A stretch of DNA of 64,000 nt from Streptococcus sp. NPS 308 (GTDB taxonomy: Bacteria; Bacillota; Bacilli; Lactobacillales; Streptococcaceae). The notes under the pieces were generated by a model. The model did no database searches, was not told the origin of the DNA, and was given only the letters and a program-made list of their open reading frames with translations. Made by a program: the position numbers and the translations under genes. Below, one piece after another: positions 29,641 to 39,860 of the stretch. The first letter of the stretch is position 1; the number at the start of each line of letters is the position of its first letter. The stretch lies in contig NZ_AP017652.1 in NCBI RefSeq assembly GCF_002355895.1, positions 336,001-400,000 of the forward strand. The letters run 5' to 3'.

Positions 29641-29857
29641 ATTAGGAAATTCTGACGGTAGCTAAAGCAACTCGTCAGAAAACGGCAATCGCTATGGCGT
29701 TTGCCTAGCCTCCTTACTAACTCGTAGTCGAAATAATATCGATTTCGACTCCTCGTGTCGTAACATAATAGGAAACTTGTCCGAAATGACAATAAACTAT
29801 GAAGAAAGTTAAGAAAGTTGTTCAGCTTTGCAATAGTGAGCGAAGCGAACCAAAGGC

Positions 29858-29971
29858 GATACTCTTCGCCGTGGCGCTATTTGCGCAAACTTTGAGACCT
29901 TAGGCTCAAAGTTTAGTCAAAGAGATTGACGAGGTCAAGCTCTGACGGCGCCGCCACTTAAGAAGAGTATC
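29858..29971 (-). repeat. Class II structured element, copy 1 (inverted)
   Basis: Closed by a 10-bp perfect inverted repeat (GATACTCTTC / GAAGAGTATC), an asymmetric internal loop and a 6-bp GTGGCG/CGCCAC helix. Inside are GCGC/GCGC, a 10-bp hairpin with loop ACCTTAGG (29887-29914), and a compound hairpin AGTCA..TTGAC-gag-GTCAA..TGAC. The same plan recurs at 42655-42788 on the other strand. Confidence 0.78.
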
Positions 29972-29994
29972 AAAAAGAAAAAAGATAAATTTAA

Positions 29995-31830
<1,836 letters not shown>

Positions 31831-31929
31831 GATGCAAAGCCCGTTAAAACCTCACAGTGAAAATAGGAAATCTGACGCAGAAACTTTAGTTTCTAGGAAG
31901 ATTTGTCTTTTTCACCAAGAGGTTAGGGA
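31831..31929 (+). repeat. Class I structured element, copy B
   Basis: Begins AAGATGCAAAG at the dnaK stop. Helices: GCCC 31839-31842 with GGG 31926-31928; ACCTC 31849-31853 with GAGGT 31919-31923; GTGAAAA 31857-31863 with TTTTCAC 31909-31915; AAATCT 31868-31873 with AGATTT 31899-31904; AGAAACT 31879-31885 with AGTTTCT 31888-31894. Loops ACA, TAGG, GACG and GTCT are conserved. Confidence 0.88.
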
Positions 31930-31994
31930 GTGCTCGATTTAGCATTACTAGTTTGATTTTTAAAACTCGAACGTCGTAATGATAGGAAGAAATC

Positions 31995-32022
31995 CAGAGG
32001 TTGCAACCCAGCCTCTGTTTTT
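31995..32022 (+). terminator. Terminator-like hairpin between dnaK and dnaJ
   Basis: CAGAGG pairs with CCTCTG, followed by TTTTT. The stem is only 6 bp with a long loop (inner GGTT/AACC possible), so termination may be partial and reduce dnaJ relative to dnaK. Confidence 0.55.
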
Positions 32023-32036
32023 CGGTAAAAAGAAAC

Positions 32037-32134
32037 TGAACCTGATTTGTTGGGGTTTTGTCTCATCAATATAAAAGAAAGGAATTGAACCCGACCTAAA
32101 TCGAGGTTTGATTCACAATATCAATAGAAAGGAA
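32037..32134 (+). repeat. Tandem pair of about 49-base units
   Basis: Unit 1 is 32037-32085 and unit 2 is 32086-32134. Both open TGAACC, form a small AACC..GGTT hairpin with different inner bases, and end with CAATAT then an SD-like AGAAAGGAA. The hairpins differ while the ends match, as in the structured elements nearby. Confidence 0.65.
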
Positions 32135-32256
32135 CAAAGGTGTTCGCAACTGAACACGGGCTACGGACTGTGCCAAAAAGATAGTTTTTTCTAGGACGCA
32201 CGCGTCCGTCGTTAAAACTCCTATTTTGGCTGTGTCCGTTTGACGCCCTTTGTATC
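32134..32256 (-). repeat. Class I structured element, copy C (inverted)
   Basis: On the minus strand it reads CAAGATACAAAGGGC. Helices (plus-strand positions): ACAAA 32134-32138 with TTTGT 32249-32253; side hairpin GTGTTC/GAACAC 32140-32157; GGGC 32158-32161 with GCCC 32245-32248; CGGAC 32164-32168 with GTCCG 32234-32238; GCCAAAA 32172-32178 with TTTTGGC 32224-32230; AGTTTT 32183-32188 with AAAACT 32214-32219; GGACG/CGTCC 32194-32207. Confidence 0.88.
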
Positions 32257-32263
32257 TTGAATT

Positions 32264-33400
32264 ATGAACAATACTGAATTTTATGATCGCCTGGGGGTGT
32301 CAAAAAACGCTTCGGCAGACGAGATCAAAAAAGCTTATCGTAAGCTTTCCAAAAAATACCACCCAGATATCAACAAGGAGCCTGGTGCTGAGGAAAAGTA
32401 CAAGGAAGTTCAAGAAGCCTATGAGACTTTGAGTGACGACCAAAAACGGGCAGCCTACGACCAATATGGTGCTGCAGGTGCCAACGGTGGCTTTGGTGGT
32501 GCTGGCGGTTTCGGTGGCTTTGACGGAGCAGGTGGCTTCGGTGGTTTTGAAGATATCTTCTCAAGTTTTTTCGGGGGAGGCGGAGCTTCGCGCAATCCAA
32601 ACGCTCCTCGTCAAGGGGATGACCTCCAATACCGTGTGAATTTGACTTTTGAAGAAGCCATCTTCGGAACGGAAAAAGAAGTGAAATACAACCGTGAAGC
32701 AAGCTGTCGTACCTGTAACGGATCTGGAGCTAAGCCAGGAACAAGTCCAGTCACCTGTGGACGCTGTCATGGTGCTGGTGTTATTAACGTCGATACGCAG
32801 ACTCCTCTTGGTATGATGCGTCGCCAAGTAACCTGTGATGTCTGTCATGGTCGCGGAAAAGAAATCAAGGATCCATGTACAACTTGTCATGGAACAGGTC
32901 ATGAAAAACAAGCTCATAGCGTACATGTGAAAATTCCTGCTGGTGTAGAAACTGGCCAACAAATCCGCCTAGCTGGTCAAGGTGAAGCAGGCTTTAACGG
33001 TGGACCTTACGGGGACTTGTACGTGGTGGTTTCAGTTGAAGCTAGTGATAAATTTGAACGTGAAGGAACAACCATTTTCTACAAGTTAAATCTCAATATT
33101 GTCCAAGCAACTCTAGGAGATACTGTGGAAATTCCAACTGTGCATGGCGCTGTCGAATTGGTTATCCCAGAGGGAACTCAGACTGGCAAGAAATTCCGTC
33201 TACGTGGCAAGGGAGCACCGAGCCTTCGTGGTGGTGCTGTTGGTGACCAATACGTTACTGTCAATGTCGTGACTCCGACAGGTCTGAACGACCGCCAAAA
33301 AGCAGCGCTTAAAGAATTCGCAGCTGCAGGTGACTTGAAAGTCAATCCAAAGAAAAAAGGCTTCTTTGACCATATTAAAGATGCCTTTGAAGGAGAATAA
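32264..33400 (+). CDS. dnaJ: Chaperone protein DnaJ (Hsp40)
   Basis: Delivers substrates to DnaK and stimulates its ATPase. 378 residues: J domain (1-70) with the HPD triad in KYHPDINK, Gly/Phe-rich linker (about 75-115), four CxxCxGxG zinc repeats (about 147-210) and the C-terminal substrate/dimer region. Odd: the 20 bases before the ATG contain no Shine-Dalgarno sequence; the nearest good one (AGAAAGGAA) lies beyond the inverted class I element. The start is fixed by family alignment. Confidence 0.97.
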   Translation: MNNTEFYDRLGVSKNASADEIKKAYRKLSKKYHPDINKEPGAEEKYKEVQEAYETLSDDQKRAAYDQYGAAGANGGFGGAGGFGGFDGAGGFGGFEDIFSSFFGGGGASRNPNAPRQGDDLQYRVNLTFEEAIFGTEKEVKYNREASCRTCNGSGAKPGTSPVTCGRCHGAGVINVDTQTPLGMMRRQVTCDVCHGRGKEIKDPCTTCHGTGHEKQAHSVHVKIPAGVETGQQIRLAGQGEAGFNGGPYGDLYVVVSVEASDKFEREGTTIFYKLNLNIVQATLGDTVEIPTVHGAVELVIPEGTQTGKKFRLRGKGAPSLRGGAVGDQYVTVNVVTPTGLNDRQKAALKEFAAAGDLKVNPKKKGFFDHIKDAFEGE

Positions 33401-33430
33401 AGTAAAAAGAGCCAATTGGCTCTTTTTACT
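33401..33430. terminator. Bidirectional terminator between dnaJ and the convergent gene
   Basis: A perfect 30-base palindrome (AGTAAAAAGAGCCAA and its complement). It serves both dnaJ and the minus-strand gene, whose last codons lie in it. Confidence 0.93.
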
Positions 33431-33713
33431 TATCCTCAAGCTCCTGTGTTTCTTTTATCACAGCTAGTCTAGTCTGGAAATCTTTTTCCAAGACTTTAAA
33501 TTTATAGGTTAAATCTTTTTGGTATTCCTTGATAAGGGCTTTTTGTTGGTCGATGATTTGTAGGCTGTTTTGGATGATATCTAAATCATCTTTGATAGCT
33601 TGGACGCGGTCAGTTGTATCTAGCACTTCATCCTGAATGGCTTGGCGATTTTTCACGACAAAATAACTTCCAGCTGCAGCTCCTGCGAATAGCAGTAGAT
33701 TTGATAGTTTCAT
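33426..33713 (-). CDS. Small membrane-anchored coiled-coil protein
   Basis: 95 residues: an N-terminal hydrophobic segment (about 4-20, with GAAAGS) and a long charged helical tail predicted as coiled coil. I do not recognise a characterised family; the layout resembles YtxH-type stress proteins. It starts 9 bases after the hinT stop, so it is probably in one operon with hinT. Confidence 0.7.
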   Translation of the reverse strand: MKLSNLLLFAGAAAGSYFVVKNRQAIQDEVLDTTDRVQAIKDDLDIIQNSLQIIDQQKALIKEYQKDLTYKFKVLEKDFQTRLAVIKETQELEDK

Positions 33714-33722
33714 GGCATCTCC

Positions 33723-34133
33723 TTAAGCGTTTCTAATGGTTTCAGCGACTTGGGCAAGCTTGTCAAAGTCAGGTTCATGAGTAATAAAGTCAATCTTGAG
33801 GTCATCTTCTGCATCGTAGCGAGGAACGAGGTGAACGTGGGTATGAAAGACTGTTTGACCAGCAACTTCCTCACAGTTGGCGATGATGTTCATTCCGGCG
33901 GCCTTGGTAGCCTTCATGACTTTTTGAGCCACTGTTGGCACTTGGGCAAAGAGTTGGCTGGCACTTGCGGCGTCCATCTCCAAAAGATTGCGATAGTGTT
34001 CTTTTGGTACGACTAAGGTGTGTCCAGGCGTTACTTGAGAGATATCAAGAAAGGCAAGAACCTGCTCATCTTCGTATACTTTTGAAGCAGGAATCTCCCC
34101 TGCGATAATCTTACAAAAAATGCAATCTGACAT
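33723..34133 (-). CDS. hinT: HIT-family nucleotide hydrolase
   Basis: Purine nucleoside phosphoramidase-type enzyme of the histidine-triad family. 136 residues beginning MSDCIFCKIIAGEIP with the catalytic triad HTHVHLVPR near residue 98-106. I use the ATG at 34133, which follows SD AGAGGTGG; a GTG three codons upstream is less likely. It is divergent from ecsA with a short shared promoter region. Confidence 0.93.
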   Translation of the reverse strand: MSDCIFCKIIAGEIPASKVYEDEQVLAFLDISQVTPGHTLVVPKEHYRNLLEMDAASASQLFAQVPTVAQKVMKATKAAGMNIIANCEEVAGQTVFHTHVHLVPRYDAEDDLKIDFITHEPDFDKLAQVAETIRNA

Positions 34134-34200
34134 AAAATCCACCTCTACTGTATTGAATTTTGATATAATATAGCTACATTATACCAGATTCGGAGAAAAT

Positions 34201-34932
34201 ATGTTAGAAATTAAAAACCTGACAGGTGGCTATGTTCACGTCCCTGTCTTGAAAGATGTGTCCTTTACAGTTGAAAGTGGGCAGTTGGTTGGTTTGATTG
34301 GTCTTAACGGTGCTGGAAAATCAACGACTATCAATGAAATTATCGGTCTTTTGACACCTTACAGTGGGGAAATCAAGATTAATGGTCTAACCCTGCGAGA
34401 AGATGCGACTAGCTACCGCAAGCAGATTGGCTACATCCCAGAGACGCCTAGCTTGTATGAAGAACTGACCCTCAGGGAGCATATCGAGACGGTTGCCATG
34501 GCTTATGGTATTGAGCAAAATATAGCTTTTGAGCGAGTAGAACCTTTGTTAAAGATGTTTCGTTTGGATCAAAAATTAGATTGGTTTCCTGTGCATTTCT
34601 CCAAAGGGATGAAGCAGAAGGTCATGATTATCTGTGCTTTTGTGGTGGATCCGAGTCTCTTTATCGTGGATGAGCCTTTTCTTGGTCTGGATCCGCTAGC
34701 TATTGCAGACTTGATTCAGCTTTTGGAAGTAGAAAAGCAAAAAGGCAAGTCCATCCTCATGAGTACCCACGTGCTGGACTCGGCGGAGAAGATGTGTGAC
34801 GCCTTTGTTATTCTCCACAAGGGAGAGGTGCGGGCTCAGGGGAACCTCCAGCAACTCCGCGAGGCTTTTGATATGCCCGAGGCTAGCTTGAATGATATTT
34901 ACTTGGCTCTGACCAAAGAGGGGGACCTATGA
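34201..34932 (+). CDS. ecsA: ABC transporter ATP-binding protein EcsA/PptA
   Basis: ATPase of the Ecs-type exporter, called PptAB in streptococci, where it exports short peptide pheromones. 243 residues with Walker A (GLNGAGKST), signature FSKGMKQK, Walker B (LFIVDEPFLGLD) and the switch His in STHVLDSAEK. The ORF overlaps ecsB by 4 bases. SD GGAGAA. Confidence 0.9.
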   Translation: MLEIKNLTGGYVHVPVLKDVSFTVESGQLVGLIGLNGAGKSTTINEIIGLLTPYSGEIKINGLTLREDATSYRKQIGYIPETPSLYEELTLREHIETVAMAYGIEQNIAFERVEPLLKMFRLDQKLDWFPVHFSKGMKQKVMIICAFVVDPSLFIVDEPFLGLDPLAIADLIQLLEVEKQKGKSILMSTHVLDSAEKMCDAFVILHKGEVRAQGNLQQLREAFDMPEASLNDIYLALTKEGDL

Positions 34933-35978
34933 AAGACTTGTTTTTAAGGAGAAAGCAGGCTTTTCGTAAGGAGTGTGTCGGTTATCTGCGTTATGTTCTC
35001 AATGACCACTTTGTCTTATTCCTGCTGGTTCTCATCGGTTTTTTAGCCTACCAGTACAGTCAACTCCTGCAACATTTTCCTGAAAATCATTGGCCCATCC
35101 TCTTGTTTTTGGGAATTGTATCTGCCTTGCTTTTGGCTTGGGGAGGAATCGCGACCTACATAGAAGTACCTGACAAGCTCTTTCTCTTAGTAGCTGAAGA
35201 GGAGGTCAAGTCATACCTCAAAGGGCAGACGGTGCGTTCATTGGTTTTCTGGACAATTGTGCAAACCCTCTTTTTACTCTTGTTTGCGCCATTGTTTTTA
35301 GCCATGGGCTATGGCTTGCCAGTCTTTCTCGTCTATGTGCTTTTTTTAGGAGTTGGGAAATACCTAGTCTTTCGCCACAAAGCAAGCAAATTTTTCACTG
35401 AAACTGGACTGAACTGGGACTATGTCATTGCCCAAGAAAGCAAGCGTAAGCAAGTCTTACTTCGTTTCTTTGCCCTCTTTACTCAGGTCAAGGGCGTTTC
35501 AAATAGTGTCAAGCGTCGCGCTTATCTGGATTTCATCCTAAAGACTGTTCAAAAGGTGCCAGGGAAGATCTGGCAAAACCTCTATCTCCGCTCTTATCTG
35601 CGAAATGGAGACCTCTTTGCCCTCAGTCTCCGCCTCTTGCTCTTATCCTTGTTAGCTGTGATCTTTATCGAGCAATCTTGGATCGCGACGGCAGTAGTTG
35701 TCCTGTTTAATTATCTTATGCTCTTCCAGTTGTTGGCTCTCTATCGTGCCCTTGACTACCAGTACTTGACCCAGCTCTTTCCTTTAGAAAAGGGTGAAAA
35801 AGAGAAGGGTTTGAAACAGATAATGCTCGGTGTTGGAAGTGTCGTTCTTTTGTTGGAATTGCTAGTCGGAGCAGTAGTTTTGCAAGAAAAAATAGCCTTG
35901 TTGGCTCTTGTAGGAGCAAGTCTTGTCCTACAATTGTTTTATTTACCTTATCAAGTGAAAAGATTGGTTGACGAATAG
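34929..35978 (+). CDS. ecsB: ABC transporter permease EcsB/PptB
   Basis: Membrane partner of EcsA. 349 residues with about seven hydrophobic helices clustered in three groups (about 22-75, 95-155, 205-345) and the EcsB-type charged loop RKQVLLRFFALFTQVKGVSNSVKRR in two parts around residues 175-200. It starts inside ecsA (ATGA overlap), so the two are made together. Confidence 0.88.
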   Translation: MKDLFLRRKQAFRKECVGYLRYVLNDHFVLFLLVLIGFLAYQYSQLLQHFPENHWPILLFLGIVSALLLAWGGIATYIEVPDKLFLLVAEEEVKSYLKGQTVRSLVFWTIVQTLFLLLFAPLFLAMGYGLPVFLVYVLFLGVGKYLVFRHKASKFFTETGLNWDYVIAQESKRKQVLLRFFALFTQVKGVSNSVKRRAYLDFILKTVQKVPGKIWQNLYLRSYLRNGDLFALSLRLLLLSLLAVIFIEQSWIATAVVVLFNYLMLFQLLALYRALDYQYLTQLFPLEKGEKEKGLKQIMLGVGSVVLLLELLVGAVVLQEKIALLALVGASLVLQLFYLPYQVKRLVDE

Positions 35979-36025
35979 ACAAAAAACTAGTAGAATAGTA
36001 AGGAAACTTTATACGGAGGAAAGAA

Positions 36026-36820
36026 ATGGACTTGGGTGATATTGAGCTAACGCTGACCCCGATACCAGGGAAGAGCGGCAAGGCTTATATGGGAAGCTAC
36101 CCTGATGGGAAGCGCGTCTTTGTAAAAATGAACACCTCTCCAATCCTACCTGGCCTAGCCAGAGAACAAATCGCTCCTCAATTACTATGGACTCGTCGTT
36201 TAGCGGATGGTCGTGATATGTGTGCCCAAGAATGGTTGACGGGCAAAATCTTGACTCCCTACGATATGAATCGCAAACAAATTATTACAATCTTGAACCG
36301 TCTTCACCGCTCGCGTCCCTTGATGAAGCAGTTGAGTCGTTTGGGATATACCATGGAAAAACCGGTTGATTTATTGCGTTCTTGGCAACAAGAAGTACCA
36401 GAAATCTTGCAACAGAATCACTACTTGAATAGTGTGATTGCTGAGCTAGGTAAGACGGTTCCAAGTTTTAGAGAAGACCATGCAACGATTGTGCATGGGG
36501 ATCTTCGCCATAGTAATTGGATTGAGACAGAGAGTGGACTCGTTTATCTAGTGGATTGGGATTCGGTTCGTCTGACGGATCGTATGTTTGATGTGGCGCA
36601 TTTGCTATGCCACTACATTCCAGATCATCAGTGGCGTCAATGGTTGAGAGACTACGGCTATAAGTACAATCAGACAGTGTTAGATAAATTGTACTGGTAT
36701 GGTCAGTATTCTTACTTGAACCAGATTGCCAAATACTGTGAAAATCAAGATTTAGACAATGTAAACCGGGAGATTTATGCCTTGCGTGTCTTCCGTGACA
36801 AGTATGGAAAGAAGAGATGA
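36026..36820 (+). CDS. ccrZ: Cell-cycle regulator CcrZ (phosphotransferase fold)
   Basis: In pneumococcus CcrZ links division (via FtsZ) to DnaA-dependent replication initiation. 264 residues with an aminoglycoside/choline-kinase-like fold; the residues known to matter are here: D159 and N164 in HGDLRHSNW and D177 in YLVDWDS. Length and numbering match pneumococcal CcrZ. It overlaps trmB by 4 bases, the same neighbour as in pneumococcus. Confidence 0.93.
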   Translation: MDLGDIELTLTPIPGKSGKAYMGSYPDGKRVFVKMNTSPILPGLAREQIAPQLLWTRRLADGRDMCAQEWLTGKILTPYDMNRKQIITILNRLHRSRPLMKQLSRLGYTMEKPVDLLRSWQQEVPEILQQNHYLNSVIAELGKTVPSFREDHATIVHGDLRHSNWIETESGLVYLVDWDSVRLTDRMFDVAHLLCHYIPDHQWRQWLRDYGYKYNQTVLDKLYWYGQYSYLNQIAKYCENQDLDNVNREIYALRVFRDKYGKKR

Positions 36821-37452
36821 GAGTTAGAAATCGTAAAGGGGCGACAGAGTTACTAGAGGCTAATCCCCAGTATGTTGTCCTCAATCCCTTGGAAGCAAAA
36901 GGGAAATGGCGAGACTTGTTTGGAAATGATCATCCGATTCATGTTGAGGTTGGAAGTGGAAAAGGAGCCTTCGTATCAGGAATGGCCAAACAAAACCCTA
37001 ACATCAACTATATCGGGATTGATATCCAAAAGTCGGTGTTAAGTTATGCCTTGGATAAGGTATTAGAAGTTGGAGTGCCCAATATCAAGTTGTTGTGGGT
37101 AGATGGTTCAGATTTGACAGACTACTTTGAAGACGGTGAGATTGATCGTCTCTACCTAAACTTTTCTGATCCCTGGCCTAAAAAACGCCATGAAAAACGT
37201 CGTTTGACCTACAAGAGTTTCTTGGATACCTTTAAGCGTATCTTGCCTGAGAATGGGGAAATCCATTTCAAGACAGATAACCGTGGCTTGTTTGAGTACA
37301 GCCTGGTGAGTTTTTCTCAGTATGGGATGAAACTGAACGGAGTTTGGTTGGACTTACATGCCAGTGATTTTGAAGGCAATGTCATGACGGAATATGAGCA
37401 AAAATTCTCCAACAAGGGTCAAGTGATCTACCGAGTTGAGGCAGAATTTTAA
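36817..37452 (+). CDS. trmB: tRNA (guanine-N7)-methyltransferase
   Basis: SAM-dependent enzyme forming m7G46 in tRNA. 211 residues with the SAM-binding [12 protein letters not shown] block and the signature [13 protein letters not shown]. Coupled to ccrZ by ATGA overlap. Confidence 0.96.
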   Translation: MRVRNRKGATELLEANPQYVVLNPLEAKGKWRDLFGNDHPIHVEVGSGKGAFVSGMAKQNPNINYIGIDIQKSVLSYALDKVLEVGVPNIKLLWVDGSDLTDYFEDGEIDRLYLNFSDPWPKKRHEKRRLTYKSFLDTFKRILPENGEIHFKTDNRGLFEYSLVSFSQYGMKLNGVWLDLHASDFEGNVMTEYEQKFSNKGQVIYRVEAEF

Positions 37453-37489
37453 GAAATAGCTTAAAAACCAGCCGTTTGAGTGCTTATAC

Positions 37490-37518
37490 TTTACATAAAT
37501 TGACAAACGTGCTATACT
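37490..37518 (+). promoter_or_regulatory. Promoter of the rimP-nusA-infB operon
   Basis: TTTACA (37490-37495), a 17-base spacer and TATACT (37513-37518) with TGC extension. Predicted start near 37525. Confidence 0.7.
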
Positions 37519-37539
37519 GATAGTAAGAATATGAGAAAG

Positions 37540-37565
37540 AGAGGCGGGGAAATATCTTCGCCTCT
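37540..37565 (+). promoter_or_regulatory. Leader hairpin before rimP
   Basis: AGAGGCG pairs with CGCCTCT around a 12-base loop, starting about 15 bases into the transcript. Possibly autoregulatory or protective of the mRNA 5' end. Confidence 0.55.
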
Positions 37566-37578
37566 TGCTTATGAGGAG

Positions 37579-38058
37579 GTGGACGCAATCGCAACAATCG
37601 TAGAATTAGTCAGAGAAGTTGTAGAACCTGTCATCCAAACGCCTTTCGAACTCGTGGATATCGAGTATGGAAAGATTGGCAGTGACATGATTCTCAGTAT
37701 TTTTGTAGATAAACCTGAAGGAATTACCTTGAACGACACGGCAGACCTGACAGAAATTATCAGTCCTGTTCTAGACACCATCAAGCCTGATCCCTTCCCA
37801 GAACAATATTTCCTAGAAATCACCAGTCCAGGCTTGGAACGTCCTTTGAAAACCAAGGATGCCGTCGCTGGAGCAGTTGGAAAATACATCCATGTCGGGC
37901 TCTATCAAGCCATCGATAAGCAAAAAGTCTTTGAAGGAACCTTGCTGTCCTTTGAAGAGGATGAGTTGACTATGGAGTATATGGACAAGACACGTAAGAA
38001 AACCGTCCAAATTCCATACAGTTTAGTATCAAAAGCACGTTTAGCAGTAAAACTATAG
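37579..38058 (+). CDS. rimP: Ribosome maturation factor RimP
   Basis: Needed for 30S subunit maturation. 159 residues from a GTG start, matching the family length, with the [22 protein letters not shown] fold split over residues 22-43 and the SPGLERPL motif. An in-frame ATG at 37531 lies almost at the predicted transcript start and codes the hairpin, so I reject it. The AGGAGG abuts the GTG, which is unusually close. Confidence 0.88.
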   Translation: MDAIATIVELVREVVEPVIQTPFELVDIEYGKIGSDMILSIFVDKPEGITLNDTADLTEIISPVLDTIKPDPFPEQYFLEITSPGLERPLKTKDAVAGAVGKYIHVGLYQAIDKQKVFEGTLLSFEEDELTMEYMDKTRKKTVQIPYSLVSKARLAVKL

Positions 38059-38100
38059 AAAAGAAAGGATAGCTTTTGAGAATTCAAAAGTGAAGAAAAC

Positions 38101-39237
38101 ATGAGTAAAGAAATGCTAGAGGCCTTCCGCATTTTGGAAGAAGACAAGGGAATCAAAAAAGAAGACATCATCGACGCAGTAGTAGAGTCGCTTCGTTCCG
38201 CTTATCGCAGACGTTATGGTCAATCTGATAGCGTAGCCATCGACTTTAACGAAAAAACAGGTGACTTTACAGTTTATACTGTCCGTGAAGTTGTAGACGA
38301 AGTATTTGATAGCCGTTTGGAAATCAGCTTGAAAGATGCCCTTGCCATTAATTCAGCCTATGAGCTTGGTGACAAGATCAAGTTTGAAGAAGCACCAGCT
38401 GAGTTTGGTCGTGTAGCAGCCCAGTCTGCAAAACAAACCATCATGGAAAAAATGCGCAAGCAAACACGTGCCATCACTTATAATACTTACAAAGAACATG
38501 AGCAAGAAATCATGTCTGGTACAGTAGAACGCTTTGACAACCGCTTTATTTATGTCAATCTTGGCAGCATCGAAGCCCAATTGTCCAAACAAGACCAAAT
38601 CCCTGGAGAAGTTTTTGCTTCCCACGACCGTATCGAAGTCTACGTTTACAAGGTTGAAGACAATCCTCGTGGTGTCAACGTCTTTGTTAGCCGTAGCCAT
38701 CCAGAGATGATTAAGCGTTTGATGGAGCAAGAAATTCCAGAAGTTTACGATGGAACTGTTGAAATCATGAGTGTGGCCCGTGAAGCAGGTGACCGTACCA
38801 AGGTTGCTGTTCGTAGCCACAATCCAAACGTGGACGCTATCGGGACAATCGTTGGGCGTGGTGGTGCCAATATCAAGAAAATCACCAGCAAGTTCCACCC
38901 AGCTCGCTACGACGCTAAGAGCGACCGTATGATTCCTGTAGAAGAGAACATTGACGTTATCGAGTGGGTAGCAGATCCAGCTGAGTTTATCTACAATGCC
39001 ATCGCACCTGCAGAGGTTGACCAAGTTATCTTTGATGAAAACGACAGCAAACGTGCCTTGGTCGTTGTACCTGATAACAAGCTTTCTCTTGCTATCGGTC
39101 GTCGTGGACAAAACGTTCGCTTGGCAGCTCACTTGACGGGTTACCGTATCGATATCAAGTCTGCCAGTGAGTTTGAAGCTATGGAAGAAGCAGGTCAAAT
39201 TGATTACGCAGTTGCGGATGAATTGATCGAAGAATAA
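38101..39237 (+). CDS. nusA: Transcription termination/antitermination factor NusA
   Basis: Binds RNA polymerase and modulates pausing, termination and rRNA antitermination. 378 residues: N-terminal polymerase-binding domain (1-about 130), S1 domain, KH1 and KH2 (GRGGANIKKI and IGRRGQNVRLA). It lacks the acidic C-terminal repeats of enteric NusA, as is normal in Firmicutes. Second gene of the operon. Confidence 0.97.
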   Translation: MSKEMLEAFRILEEDKGIKKEDIIDAVVESLRSAYRRRYGQSDSVAIDFNEKTGDFTVYTVREVVDEVFDSRLEISLKDALAINSAYELGDKIKFEEAPAEFGRVAAQSAKQTIMEKMRKQTRAITYNTYKEHEQEIMSGTVERFDNRFIYVNLGSIEAQLSKQDQIPGEVFASHDRIEVYVYKVEDNPRGVNVFVSRSHPEMIKRLMEQEIPEVYDGTVEIMSVAREAGDRTKVAVRSHNPNVDAIGTIVGRGGANIKKITSKFHPARYDAKSDRMIPVEENIDVIEWVADPAEFIYNAIAPAEVDQVIFDENDSKRALVVVPDNKLSLAIGRRGQNVRLAAHLTGYRIDIKSASEFEAMEEAGQIDYAVADELIEE

Positions 39238-39258
39238 AAGCTGCTAGAGGAGGGAAAG

Positions 39259-39552
39259 ATGAAAACAAGAAAAATCCCTTTGCGCAAGTCTGTTGTTTCC
39301 AACGATGTGATTGACAAGCGAGATTTACTTCGTATTGTCAAGAACAAAGAAGGACAGGTCTTTATCGATCCGACAGGCAAGGCCAATGGCCGGGGCGCTT
39401 ATATCAAGCTAGACAATGCAGAAGCCCTAGAGGCTAAAAAGAAAAAAGTCTTTAACCGTAGCTTTAACATGGAAGTTGAAGAAAGCTTTTATGACGAGTT
39501 GATCGCCTATGTGGATCACAAAGTGAAAAGAAGAGAGTTAGGACTTGAATAA
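39259..39552 (+). CDS. ylxR: YlxR family RNA-binding protein (RnpM-like)
   Basis: 97 residues of the YlxR fold, with KGRGAYIK-type nucleic-acid contact region (GKANGRGAYIK). In Bacillus the homologue (RnpM) binds RNase P RNA and modulates its activity; that role here is inference. It overlaps ylxQ by 8 bases. Confidence 0.9.
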   Translation: MKTRKIPLRKSVVSNDVIDKRDLLRIVKNKEGQVFIDPTGKANGRGAYIKLDNAEALEAKKKKVFNRSFNMEVEESFYDELIAYVDHKVKRRELGLE

Positions 39553-39844
39553 GCAAAAGATAAGCAATCTCTTGGGACTGGCTCAACGAGCAGGCAGGAT
39601 CATATCGGGTGAGGAATTGGTGGTCAAGGCCATTCAAGACCAGAAAGCCAAGCTAGTCTTTCTAGCCCATGATGCTGGCCCCAATCTAACCAAGAAGATT
39701 CAAGATAAAAGTGACTATTATCAAGTAGAAGTTATAACCGTGTTTTCAACACTGGAATTAAGCATAGCAGTCGGGAAATCGAGAAAGGTTTTGGCTGTGA
39801 CAGATGCTGGATTTACAAAGAAAATGAGGTCTCTTATGGAATAG
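39545..39844 (+). CDS. ylxQ: YlxQ, L7Ae-family ribosomal protein-like
   Basis: 99 residues of the L7Ae/L30e/S12e/Gadd45 fold ([17 protein letters not shown] opening). Such proteins bind kink-turns in RNA. It starts inside ylxR, with infB 16 bases downstream. The exact target is unknown. Confidence 0.9.
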   Translation: MNKQKISNLLGLAQRAGRIISGEELVVKAIQDQKAKLVFLAHDAGPNLTKKIQDKSDYYQVEVITVFSTLELSIAVGKSRKVLAVTDAGFTKKMRSLME

Positions 39845-39860
39845 AAGAGGAGGACATGAT

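Larger units (their letters stand above)
31831..32263. other. dnaK-dnaJ spacer with two class I elements
   Basis: A 433-base non-coding gap. It holds class I copy B (31831-31929), a CATTAC/GTAATG hairpin, a terminator-like hairpin (31995-32022), two tandem about 49-base units (32037-32134) and inverted class I copy C (32134-32256) that runs up to the dnaJ start. No ORF of interest. Confidence 0.85.

Noticed and set aside
37531..37578. Longer rimP start (ATG)
   Set aside because: The extension codes the leader hairpin and starts only a few bases after the predicted start of transcription.
38353..39198. Minus-strand ORF of 281 codons
   Set aside because: Antisense to nusA, no SD, and composition is that of a mirrored coding strand.
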